From the NCBI GenBank assembly GCA_023415825.1, contig JAEZJF010000007.1, forward strand, positions 1-64,000: a stretch of 64,000 nt of DNA, given 5' to 3'. The notes under the pieces were generated by a model. That model was not told the DNA's origin. It saw only the letters and a list, made by a program, of their open reading frames with translations, and made no database searches. The position numbers were made by a program, and so were the translations under genes. Below, piece after piece: positions 34,401 to 42,479 of the stretch; position 1 is the stretch's first letter, and the number at the start of each line of letters is the position of its first letter. Source of the stretch: Bacillota bacterium. Its GTDB lineage: Bacteria; Bacillota; Clostridia; DSM-8532.

Positions 34401-37400
34401 TGGCAGCTTCTGCGAAAGGCCCGTCCACCGACCAGTTTCCTGCGGCATCGCAAGCCTGAACAGTGAATGTATAGGGCATACCGGGTGCCAGATCATAAAG
34501 GGTACAGGAGTTTGTTTCACTATACACGGTTTTGATCAGGCTGTCTCCCACATATATTCGGTAACCTGTAACACCGACCCCATCTTCGGCTCCGCTCCAG
34601 CTCAAGCTAAGCGAATGGGTTGTGATATCCGAGACATTGATCTTTCCCTCGGACCATACCGGAACGGTCGTATCATCGGAATGAGCTGTTGTGACATTTA
34701 TGGCCGGGCCATCGGTTGATTCATTGTTCATGGCATCAACGGCCTGTACTTTGAATTGATAGGAGGTATCATGAAGAAGATCCTTTACTGTATACTCTGT
34801 TCCTTCGGCAATACCCACCAGCAAGCCGTCACGATAAATGCAGTATTTGGCAACCACACCATTATCGGTCGCTCCTCTCCACTTAAGGGTCAGGCTGGAG
34901 GCTCCCACATTTTCGGCTGTTAATGACCCCGACTGCCATACCGGAAGCAAAGGATCATGGGCCTGGAAGGTTGCTTTCGGATTGTCCATTGACCAGTTTC
35001 CTGCTTCATCTCCTGCTGCTACAGTGTAGGTATGCTTTTGGCCGGGTATCAGCCCATCAATGGTAATAGCCGCTTGAGTCACCGTTGCAATCAGGGTACT
35101 GCCCTCATAAACGCGGTATTGTGTTACCGCTACATTATCGCTGGCACCCCTCCACGAAATAGAGAGCCTGCCCGTCGTACTGCTGTCCAGTTCCATGCCA
35201 AAGTAGGGTGAATCCCAGACCGGAGGCCTGATATCGCCTATGGTGGACACTTCCAATTCAGGTCCCTCTGACCAGTTGTCCGATTCGTCCCCTGCCCAAA
35301 CACGGAACAGGTATTTGGTCTTTTCAGTCAATCCGGTAACCGTATAACTTAACACATCGCCCGGAACGGTAACAATGAGGTTCCCGTCCTGATAGATGCG
35401 GTAAGCTGTCACTCCGGTATTGTCAGTTGCAGCAGTCCAGACCAATTTGAGCGTATTGGCACCAATATCCTCCAACGGTGCCTCAAGCTTGGCTTCTGTC
35501 CAAACGGGAGGCACTGTTTCATCCTTCGGTGATGTGGATACATTCAGGCTCGGTCCATCAACCGACCGATTCCCTGCCGCATCCTCTGCTTCAATCCTGA
35601 AATCATAGGCAGTTCCAGGATAAAGCTCGCCTATAGTGTAGGTTTTGGTATTCCCGGACACTATTGCGATCTGAGTGCCATCTTTATAGATGACATAATT
35701 CTTTATACCCAAATAATCGGTGGCCTCGGACCAGTTGAGGGTTATTTCCTTCTTGGAGATTCCGAAAGCTGTCAGGCTTTTTCCCGAAGGCCAGGCAGGA
35801 ACGTCCGCCGATAGATCGGTATCGTATACCTTGATGTCATCGATATAAAGATTGACAAGATCGGTACTCTTTGTGTAGAAGCCAATTTCATTCAATGAAA
35901 TGGGGGTATAAGTAGCCGAGGAAATGCCATATAAAGGATTGGCTTCTGATACAAAGCGGGTGTTGTCTTCTTCTGAGATAATGCCGAAATAAGACACCTT
36001 GTCGTCTATGTCTACCACTACCCTGACGCGATACCATTGGTCAGTGTTTATCTTGCCAATGTTAACATAAGCAGAGGTTTCATTTCCGTAGACCAGCATA
36101 TCGTTACTGGCTGTAGATAGTCTGAAGAGTTCTCGGTCAGCACCATCTAATATGCTTCCATATACCGGCAAATACATGGTTTTAATGAAATCCTTATGCA
36201 TAAAGCGGTATTCCCATGTGAGTACACCGGCTTTATGCCCGAATTTATATCGAGCCGAAACACTCTTGGCAGCATCGGTATCCAAAAGCTCCAGACTCTT
36301 TCCGTATAAGCCCAACGGATCATCTGCTGCCTTAACCGTGCCTCCGCTGCTGGATATTGTCCAGCCGATGGGAAAGCTCCCGCTGTCAAAGTTTTCTTCC
36401 ATAAACGGGGTACCGGCATCCAGTGTTGTCACATGCACGCCAGGTCCATCCGCAGACCCGTTACCCAATATGTCGGAGGCCTCAACCTTAATGGCATATT
36501 CGGTAGAAGGAGATAAATGATTTAGCGTATAACTCTTTACACTGGAGGGAACCGTAGCCACAAGCGCTGAATCCTTATAGATTCGATACTCTTGTAATCC
36601 GGTAGCATCAGTGGCATCCGGCCATGAAACGGTCACACTTCTTTGCCCCAGATGTGTGGCAGCAATATCGGTCGGTGAAGGCCAAATGGGTGGGTCCGTA
36701 TCCGTATAGGCAGATGTCGTAAAGGTTTCTGTGGGCCCATCCGCGGACCAGTTTCCTGCTACATCCCCTGCTGTAATGGAAAATACATAGCTCTGGTTGG
36801 CAGAAAGTCCTGTGACCTCATAAGATGTGGTATTTGTTACTGTGTCAAAAAGTGCAGCGTCCTTATAAATTCTGTAGTAACGAACACCGCTTTCTAGGGT
36901 GTTCGTACTGTCTTTGGCTGCACTCCAGGATAATTTCATGCTTTTGTCGGTGATATTAGAGGCATCCAGAACAATGGCATCCCATGTGGGTGTTGTTGTA
37001 TCAGAGAAAACTGCAATGTCATCCAGATACATGGTTTGTGAATTGCGTAATGCCCCGTTGATACGAAATATTACACAACTGTTGTTATCAGCGCCTTCCA
37101 GCTTGTGAACCCTATAACCGTTTGAGTAATCTTGATCTGTAAGTGTTACATAGCTCAGACCACCATTGACTGAATACTCAATGGTATTGGCAATGGTAGT
37201 TCCCTTGAGCCAGTATCTGGCAACGACATTGGTGGTACCGGTTGTATCCAGGGAAAGCTCAGCAAGGTTGCCATCCTTTTGGATCTTGACAGAATAGCCG
37301 TCTCCGGCGGTATTGCTTGTACTGGTGGACATAGAGAATAACTTGTTTGTAGTGGTATAGCTAGGCTGATACCAATACTGATTAGCTGCAGGAGCATCGG

Positions 37401-37566
37401 TATAACCTAGAGTATAGGCACTTCCGATTACTTCCACGTAAGCCATATCTGCTAGGTCTGCCAATTTAACGGGTTCCGCCGCGTTAACAGTTAATGGGAC
37501 GCCGCAAACCATGGACAGCAAAATAGAAATGGACACAAAAATAAAAAGAACTCTTCGTGTTTTCAA
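31435..37566 (-). CDS. S-layer-anchored multidomain PL6 lyase with FN3 repeats
   Basis: About 2,043 residues. Order: signal peptide (LFIFVSISILLSMVCG, cleavage near VNA); a jelly-roll-like module; two fibronectin III repeats; a second jelly-roll or LamG-like module; five more FN3 repeats; the PL6 beta-helix; one FN3 repeat; a Gly/Ser linker; a 190-residue beta-rich module; and three SLH repeats at the C-terminus (FSDLGGVEWARNAIEVLASK is the first) that bind the wall polymer. Catalytic motifs are DPEILSVK and LTLRHGDRTTIYGNYF. The PL6 domain is visibly closer to that of the PL6-CE12 protein than to the third PL6. It should cut polymer at the cell surface. The best start is TTG 37566, about 7 nt after AAGGAGG; GTG 37572 is the alternative. 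It is transcribed on its own from the promoter at 37696-37793. Confidence 0.9.
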   Translation of the reverse strand: MKTRRVLFIFVSISILLSMVCGVPLTVNAAEPVKLADLADMAYVEVIGSAYTLGYTDAPAANQYWYQPSYTTTNKLFSMSTSTSNTAGDGYSVKIQKDGNLAELSLDTTGTTNVVARYWLKGTTIANTIEYSVNGGLSYVTLTDQDYSNGYRVHKLEGADNNSCVIFRINGALRNSQTMYLDDIAVFSDTTTPTWDAIVLDASNITDKSMKLSWSAAKDSTNTLESGVRYYRIYKDAALFDTVTNTTSYEVTGLSANQSYVFSITAGDVAGNWSADGPTETFTTSAYTDTDPPIWPSPTDIAATHLGQRSVTVSWPDATDATGLQEYRIYKDSALVATVPSSVKSYTLNHLSPSTEYAIKVEASDILGNGSADGPGVHVTTLDAGTPFMEENFDSGSFPIGWTISSSGGTVKAADDPLGLYGKSLELLDTDAAKSVSARYKFGHKAGVLTWEYRFMHKDFIKTMYLPVYGSILDGADRELFRLSTASNDMLVYGNETSAYVNIGKINTDQWYRVRVVVDIDDKVSYFGIISEEDNTRFVSEANPLYGISSATYTPISLNEIGFYTKSTDLVNLYIDDIKVYDTDLSADVPAWPSGKSLTAFGISKKEITLNWSEATDYLGIKNYVIYKDGTQIAIVSGNTKTYTIGELYPGTAYDFRIEAEDAAGNRSVDGPSLNVSTSPKDETVPPVWTEAKLEAPLEDIGANTLKLVWTAATDNTGVTAYRIYQDGNLIVTVPGDVLSYTVTGLTEKTKYLFRVWAGDESDNWSEGPELEVSTIGDIRPPVWDSPYFGMELDSSTTGRLSISWRGASDNVAVTQYRVYEGSTLIATVTQAAITIDGLIPGQKHTYTVAAGDEAGNWSMDNPKATFQAHDPLLPVWQSGSLTAENVGASSLTLKWRGATDNGVVAKYCIYRDGLLVGIAEGTEYTVKDLLHDTSYQFKVQAVDAMNNESTDGPAINVTTAHSDDTTVPVWSEGKINVSDITTHSLSLSWSGAEDGVGVTGYRIYVGDSLIKTVYSETNSCTLYDLAPGMPYTFTVQACDAAGNWSVDGPFAEAATTPVFGTTLYVSSLDELNAAIALANPGDMIILRDGIYETGAIAPVADKHGLPNARIIIRAETAGMAEIKAVTGFNFTNCSYMTLEGIKFTGKQTLSSNSQAIDMLGCNNMRITRCHFILDETEVQNADSFSMAWVTIKSHNNVVSHHNKVDRNLFEKKLAPGVVLSIDGDWEAKQISQYDIIEYNHFKDIKPRIANGKETIRYGTSYNSQSSAHGIVQYNLFEECDGDPEILSVKTSDLTVRYNTFLNSEGQLTLRHGDRTTIYGNYFIGDGKKTGVGGIRIYGTDHKIFSNYFQGLTTHTLQIDGGDSYTNGRLTDKWTIRRLHVSYNTIINCSNGILIWNGREYAPQEITIANNLVVNSGSSPLSYVTSKSAVPGIPTPRPFYEGNMVYPSMKAALEANDASATSEIVVADPLMELANGIYRPSATSPALGAATGTYPYVTIDIDGQTILNPCNVGADQTSDSPAKNDMLTAAHVGLNASSVGPVWQSTSLIASEITASSLKLTWEGATDNKVVTQYRIYIGDQQKSSVIGNTNSVIISGLQADTAYTFKVQALDEDGNMNWVGPEVTTRTLLSGSSGNGSGSGSPLGGSNSDSDAASSTIKAEVKRNGTQASGTIEKGTLLKAFENAQTDSKGNRTVTAEVSEISGVNSYSLGIPAELLVSDNSTRNLVIRTAVAAVTLPENMLNNSKANISSSSIADLSISLSEKSNLSDDLKEAIGDRPLVQLTLKLDGKQTKWSNPNAPVNVSMPYKPTTEELKDPEHIVVWYIDGNGNVISVPSGRYDPVTGTVNFSITHFSYYAVAYMQKTFSDLGGVEWARNAIEVLASKGIINGTSKTHYSPSDNITRADYLVLLIKTLGLTADFTDNFDDVKPGASYCEAIGIAKKLGITAGSGNNLFNPGDAISRQDMMTMTARALEKFKGLKKSGDLSVLHSFSDKAEVAGYATESLATLIREGLISGDGSKLNPGGKTTRAAAAALLYRIYNKY

Positions 37567-37695
37567 TTTCACTCCTCCTTCAATGGAAAACAATTGAATC
37601 ATTTCTTACAGTCATGTTAGATAACTAAGGAAAAACTGATGGAAGCCACAGCCTGCCTCTCAGGCGGCTGTATGCGAGTGTGCGCTCGTAGTTTT

Positions 37696-37793
37696 ATTAT
37701 ATTTCCATCTAAATAAAAGGAAATGGTCAGATAGGATAAACCATACTCCAAGATGTAAACTGGTCAGGGTCAAAAAATAGAATCAACCCCCAA
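37696..37793 (-). promoter_or_regulatory. regulated promoter of the S-layer lyase gene
   Basis: TATAAT at 37696-37701 (minus strand). The proximal TGACC is at 37725-37729, again 23 bp from the -10, with TTGGAG at 37746-37751. The distal TGACC is at 37768-37772 with TTGGGG at 37788-37793. Spacings inside each site (21 and 20 bp) equal those in the 31335-31433 promoter, and the two sites are 43 bp apart here against 44 bp there. The sequence between varies freely. The -35 region is poor. I take these as paired AraC-type binding sites. Confidence 0.75.
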
Positions 37794-37873
37794 AAGCTAA
37801 AAACCATACAATAACAGATGGCCCAAAAGACATATTGTAGAGCACCGGAGCCCACAGTACTCTATCTGTATGA

Positions 37874-37928
37874 AAAAAGGGCTCTGCAGGTTGACTGCAC
37901 GATACGGCGCAATCCTGCGAAACCCTTG
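37874..37928 (-). terminator. intrinsic terminator after the AraC-type regulator gene
   Basis: On the minus strand a 14-position stem (37915-37928 with 37878-37891) has one mismatch and two T-G pairs and closes a 23-nt loop. It is followed by TTTTTT. It separates the regulator gene from the S-layer lyase promoter. Confidence 0.8.
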
Positions 37929-37977
37929 TTTATCCTTCAAACAATAACAATTGACAGAAGCTTTTTATCATGTCAAG

Positions 37978-40350
37978 TTAGCCCATACCCTTTAGCTTTC
38001 CGGGAGTAACACCTTCATACCTTTTAAAATATCTTGTGAAGGTCTTCACATCATTATAGCCTACCCTATCTGCTACTTCCTGAATGGTATATTTCTCACT
38101 GGACAATAATTCCTTTGCTTTTTGGATCCTGATCTTATTCATGTAGTCCAGCAAGGGCTCTCCGGTTTGGTCTTTATAAAGCTTCGACACATAGGCGGGT
38201 GTCATATCAAAATATTCTCCGATAGCTCCCACACTTAAATTAATATCCTTATAGTTTTTTGATATATAATCGCGGACTCTCTCGTAGAAGCCTGTGTTCT
38301 CTTTTTTTCTTCTCTCTTGAACAAAATGACAGACAATCTTTAGTATGCCGGCGATTTCATCTTCCATTTCAGAAACGGTTTCACAGCCCAGCAAACCTTC
38401 GGCGGGATTCGAGTCTTCCAGAATATTACTCTGATAGTGCACCGACAGGTCATTGATGGTTTTTAAAATCGTCCCTGCCAGATTGAACATCACACACTTG
38501 GCTAGCTGAATTGAACGAGCCCCCTCTTCAAAATTCGATCTTAAAACTTCCTCCACGATGGCAATAGCACCGGCAAAGTCTCCTGTTTTAATAAAGTTGA
38601 TGAGCTGCTGCTCCAACAGCATTGGATAGTAGTAGCTGTAGCCCTGATTTTTATTTTGGCTTCCGGCCACATTTTTATAGCTGATTATTTTACCGCTTCC
38701 CATAACCATCCGGTGTTCCAGTGCTTCCATGCATTCTGCGTAAGCCCTGGGTATTTGGTTGGCAGCATCATGAATATTGCTGACAGCCACAGTAAAACAA
38801 ATACTGAATTTTTCTTTGATAAAATCCTGTGCTTCTTTCACCGCTACCAGTAGCGTCTCCATAGAATTTTCTTCCGAAGTGACCTTAATACTGATGAGAC
38901 AAGCGATGATGTTGTCAACCTCCACCATAAAGCATTGGTTATTCCTATTGATCATTTCCTCGGTGACATTGCGAATAATAAACTCTGCCAATCGCATTCC
39001 GTCTTCCTGATTCATTTCGGGCGGAGTAAAAAGCTTACCGTAGTCATCAATATAAAAGGCCATAACCAAGAACCGCCCGGACTCAATATTAACATCCAGT
39101 GCCGACAGAGGCTCACTGATAGCTGCAATCTCGTTGAATCTTCCCTTTAAAAGCTTAACTAAAAGGTTCTCTCTGATGATTGAGCTTTGCTGCCTTAATT
39201 TCACCGAATTCTCTTTATTTTCGTTAATCGTGTATGTCAGTGCATCTTCAATAAAATTATACTCATTATATTTTTTTTGCAGAGGAATACTGAGCTTTTC
39301 GGCAATCATATGAATCAGGGAATTTACAGAGCTGTAGTTTCTTCTTAAGAGGATATAGGTTGCAAAGCCCGCAATCACCATGCACAGCAAGAAGCTTATG
39401 TAAGTAAAGTTCCTTACATAATCTGATTTTTCCCAGAATACTTTCTTTGGAGTCACCAGAATATACTTCCAGTCTAGAACCTGAGATGAAATGTATGTGG
39501 CAATATTCTCTTCCCCTTTGTGTTCAAGATGGATCATTCCCTGCAGCCCCGGGAAGTCATCGTACTTAAAGGCAATAGATTCTTTGTCTTGGCTGCTGGA
39601 GGCCATAATATCACCATGCCTGTTTATGACGACAAATTCTCCGTTTGCAACCGACGGGTTCTTCTGGATATTATTTAAGAGAGCGGTTTCCCTTACTACG
39701 ATGATCGCAATGATATCCGCAGTGTTTAAGCTGACATCTGAAATAGGCGTTGCATAAACAATGGATCTATCGAGCATGCTCCTGTTAGACGCTCCTTTAA
39801 CGACCCTTACGGAAGTTGAGGTAACACTGCTTAAGAATTCTCTTGTCTCCTCATAACCCATTCCCAGATAATCCTGCACATGGTTATCATACTCTTCTAA
39901 GCTGATTCTTGCATTGGGCCCCCATAGGGTGTCCATTTTTTTATAGTACAGATATAAGCCATCGATAAACTCGTTACCAGCTTTAAAAATTTTGAGCTCA
40001 CGGGCAAAGTTGACTAATTGGTACATCTCCTCGTCTTTTTCGGGTGCAGGAAGATTGGCAGCTTTAATAACACTATTATCGAGGCTGAGTTCATAACAAA
40101 TTCGCTTGACATCCCGTAATTTACTGTCGACCTCTCGCTGCACCTGAATAAGAATAGATTCATTGGCCCGGTTTATTTCCTGCTCCAGAGTGTTAATCGT
40201 TTGAATATAGATAACTGTGCTTGTGGCGATAGGAATCAGCAGAATGAGCAGATAAGATATAAGCCAGGTAACTCTGATGCTGCGTCTTTTATAGAAGGAT
40301 ACGTATTTTAAATACTTATCTTTTTCAGACACAATTTCTTCCCCAATCAT
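37978..40350 (-). CDS. AraC-family transmembrane regulator (YesS-like)
   Basis: 790 residues. Membrane helix 1 (about 25-48, ITWLISYLLILLIPIATSTVIYI), an extracellular sensor of about 250 residues (dCache-like), membrane helix 2 near 300-320, a cytoplasmic linker, and a C-terminal AraC/XylS DNA-binding domain (about 690-790) with two helix-turn-helix motifs: INLSVGAIGEYFDMTPAYVSKLYK and YTIQEVADRVGYNDVKTFTRYFK. Such one-component membrane regulators control pectin or rhamnogalacturonan loci in Bacillus (YesS). Located directly upstream of the PL6 genes, it is the best candidate to bind the paired sites at 31335-31433 and 37696-37793. The start may be GTG 40332, which has GGGGA at 7 nt. A TATAAT box is at 40403-40408. 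Confidence 0.92.
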   Translation of the reverse strand: MIGEEIVSEKDKYLKYVSFYKRRSIRVTWLISYLLILLIPIATSTVIYIQTINTLEQEINRANESILIQVQREVDSKLRDVKRICYELSLDNSVIKAANLPAPEKDEEMYQLVNFARELKIFKAGNEFIDGLYLYYKKMDTLWGPNARISLEEYDNHVQDYLGMGYEETREFLSSVTSTSVRVVKGASNRSMLDRSIVYATPISDVSLNTADIIAIIVVRETALLNNIQKNPSVANGEFVVINRHGDIMASSSQDKESIAFKYDDFPGLQGMIHLEHKGEENIATYISSQVLDWKYILVTPKKVFWEKSDYVRNFTYISFLLCMVIAGFATYILLRRNYSSVNSLIHMIAEKLSIPLQKKYNEYNFIEDALTYTINENKENSVKLRQQSSIIRENLLVKLLKGRFNEIAAISEPLSALDVNIESGRFLVMAFYIDDYGKLFTPPEMNQEDGMRLAEFIIRNVTEEMINRNNQCFMVEVDNIIACLISIKVTSEENSMETLLVAVKEAQDFIKEKFSICFTVAVSNIHDAANQIPRAYAECMEALEHRMVMGSGKIISYKNVAGSQNKNQGYSYYYPMLLEQQLINFIKTGDFAGAIAIVEEVLRSNFEEGARSIQLAKCVMFNLAGTILKTINDLSVHYQSNILEDSNPAEGLLGCETVSEMEDEIAGILKIVCHFVQERRKKENTGFYERVRDYISKNYKDINLSVGAIGEYFDMTPAYVSKLYKDQTGEPLLDYMNKIRIQKAKELLSSEKYTIQEVADRVGYNDVKTFTRYFKRYEGVTPGKLKGMG

Positions 40351-40591
40351 CCTTAAATTGATATGCGAATATACAGAACACCGGATTTGAGTTATAAAAT
40401 GGATTATACCATAGTATTTAAAAAATAAATATTATCTGATTCCATATTTTGTGAAGTATTATTTTCCTAATCTCCCTCTATTAATCGTTTGTAGAAATTT
40501 TTCCAAATTATTAGTCTGTGACACATTTGTCGTCCTTGAATGACTCCTGATATTCCCATTCCAATGATTAATTATTTGTACTTTTTATTTA

Positions 40592-40619
40592 TTTACCCAG
40601 AATAGTGGTACCATATAAA
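40592..40619 (+). promoter_or_regulatory. possible promoter for the ABC exporter operon
   Basis: TTTACC (40592-40597), 16 bp, TATAAA (40614-40619), in the 403-bp divergent region between the AraC-type regulator and the exporter genes. It would give a leader of about 125 nt. A second TACAAT box near 40707 lacks a -35. The rest of 40351-40753 is A+T-rich with no gene or clear structure. Confidence 0.4.
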
Positions 40620-40753
40620 TAACCTTAAGGCATTACGAAAGGTAGAGTAACAGAGTTTTATAGGCTATACACATTCTTTTACGTAACACTTTATGATTTT
40701 TGTGGTACAATCTCATGTGTGATTTTTAATGCCTGAACTTTCAGGAGGTTCTC

Positions 40754-42478
40754 ATGAAGAAACTACTTGTCTACTTAAAAGAATACAAAAAAGAGAGTGT
40801 TCTTGGGCCACTATTCAAGCTGCTGGAGGCTTCTCTGGAGTTATTCGTACCCCTTGTCATAGCGGCCATAATCGATAATGGTATTGCAAACAACGATAAG
40901 GGCTACATTGTAAAAATGTGCCTGATATTGGTCGTACTCGGCATAGTTGGCCTGTTTTTTTCCATCACGGCTCAGTATTATGCCGCGAAGGCTTCTGCCG
41001 GTTTTGTAAAAAAAATCAAGCACGCCTTGTTTAAACATATCGGACAGCTGTCCTTCTCTGAAATGGATACACTGGGCACCTCTACCTTGATTACCAGAAT
41101 GACCAGCGATATGAATCAGGTGTATAATGGCATAAACCTGACGCTCCGCCTGTTGCTCCGCTCTCCGTTTGTAGTATTCGGCGCTATGATTATGGCGTTT
41201 ACCATCGATGTAAAAGCAGCACTCCTATTTGCGGTTGCAATTCCAATCCTCTCTGCAGTTGTATTCGGTATTATGCTTGTCTGCATCCCCCTTTACAAAA
41301 AGGTACAGGCTCGTCTGGATAAAGTTCTTGGCATTACTCGCGGAAACCTGACCGGTGTCCGTGTCATTCGTGCGTTTTGCAAGGAAGAGGAAGAAATAAA
41401 AGAATTCAAAAACAGGAATGAAGAGCTAACCGCCATCCAGAAGCATGTTGGCCGCATTTCAGCACTGATGAATCCGATTACTTATGTCATTATTAACCTC
41501 GCTATTATTGCACTGCTCCGAACCGGCGCAATCCGTGTGGAAGCAGGCATAATCACACAGGGTGCTGTGGTGGCTCTCTACAACTACATGTCCCAGATTC
41601 TGGTTGAACTCATCAAGCTGGCCAGCCTGATCATCAGCATCACAAAAGCTGTGGCTTGCGGAAACAGAATTCAAGGGGTTTTCGAAATTGAGTCCAGTCT
41701 TGTTGATCATGATACTCTACCCAAACAGAATCCCAGTCAATATGCGGTTGAATTCAAGCACGCAGACCTTCAATATAAAAATGCAGGCGCCAACTCTTTA
41801 ACGGATATGGACTTTGTGGTGCGGCATGGCGAAACAATTGGTGTCATCGGCGGCACAGGCTCCGGTAAATCCTCACTTGTGAATATGATCCCTCGTTTCT
41901 ATGATGCAACGGAAGGGGTTGTATTTGTAGATGGTATTGATGTTAAAGACTATTCTTTGGAAGAGCTGAGGAACAAAATAGGTGTGGTTCCGCAAAAAGC
42001 GGTGCTTTTTAAGGGCACTATCCGTGATAACATGCGGTGGGGTAAAAAAGATGCCACCGATGAAGAAATGATGGAGGCCATCACTGTTGCACAGGCCAAG
42101 GAGATTGTAGCCGGCAAGGAAAATGGACTTGATCACAAAATAGAGCAAGGCGGCAAGAACCTTTCCGGCGGTCAAAAACAGCGCCTCACCATTGCAAGAG
42201 CGCTGGTGAAAAAGCCTGAAATTCTGATTCTTGATGACAGCGCCTCTGCCCTGGACTTTGCAACTGACGCCGCACTCCGTAAGGCTATCCGTGAAATGGC
42301 ATATAGTCCCACTGTGTTCATTGTATCCCAGAGAGCTTCCTCCATCCAATACGCTGACAAAATCATCGTTCTGGATGACGGCAAAGTAGTTGGAATTGGC
42401 AAGCATGAAGAGCTTTTGAACACCTGTGAGGTTTACCGTGAAATTTATTATTCCCAGTTTAAAAAGGAGGAAAAGTAA
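40754..42478 (+). CDS. ABC exporter half-transporter, degenerate-site subunit
   Basis: 574 residues: six-helix ABC membrane domain (about 1-310) and an ATP-binding domain (about 330-574). Walker A is GGTGSGKSS, signature LSGGQKQR, and Walker B ILILDDSASALD, with Asp where the catalytic Glu normally follows. That Asp is the hallmark of one subunit of heterodimeric exporters such as TM287/288, BmrCD or YfiBC. The partner gene starts 2 bp after the stop. Substrates of the family are drugs, lipids or peptides and cannot be told here. RBS CAGGAGG precedes the ATG. Confidence 0.95.
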   Translation: MKKLLVYLKEYKKESVLGPLFKLLEASLELFVPLVIAAIIDNGIANNDKGYIVKMCLILVVLGIVGLFFSITAQYYAAKASAGFVKKIKHALFKHIGQLSFSEMDTLGTSTLITRMTSDMNQVYNGINLTLRLLLRSPFVVFGAMIMAFTIDVKAALLFAVAIPILSAVVFGIMLVCIPLYKKVQARLDKVLGITRGNLTGVRVIRAFCKEEEEIKEFKNRNEELTAIQKHVGRISALMNPITYVIINLAIIALLRTGAIRVEAGIITQGAVVALYNYMSQILVELIKLASLIISITKAVACGNRIQGVFEIESSLVDHDTLPKQNPSQYAVEFKHADLQYKNAGANSLTDMDFVVRHGETIGVIGGTGSGKSSLVNMIPRFYDATEGVVFVDGIDVKDYSLEELRNKIGVVPQKAVLFKGTIRDNMRWGKKDATDEEMMEAITVAQAKEIVAGKENGLDHKIEQGGKNLSGGQKQRLTIARALVKKPEILILDDSASALDFATDAALRKAIREMAYSPTVFIVSQRASSIQYADKIIVLDDGKVVGIGKHEELLNTCEVYREIYYSQFKKEEK

Positions 42479-42479
42479 C

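Noticed and set aside
37818..38009. 63-codon plus-strand frame between the regulator and the S-layer lyase gene
   Set aside because: It spans the regulator terminator and runs into the regulator gene on the other strand. No ribosome site.
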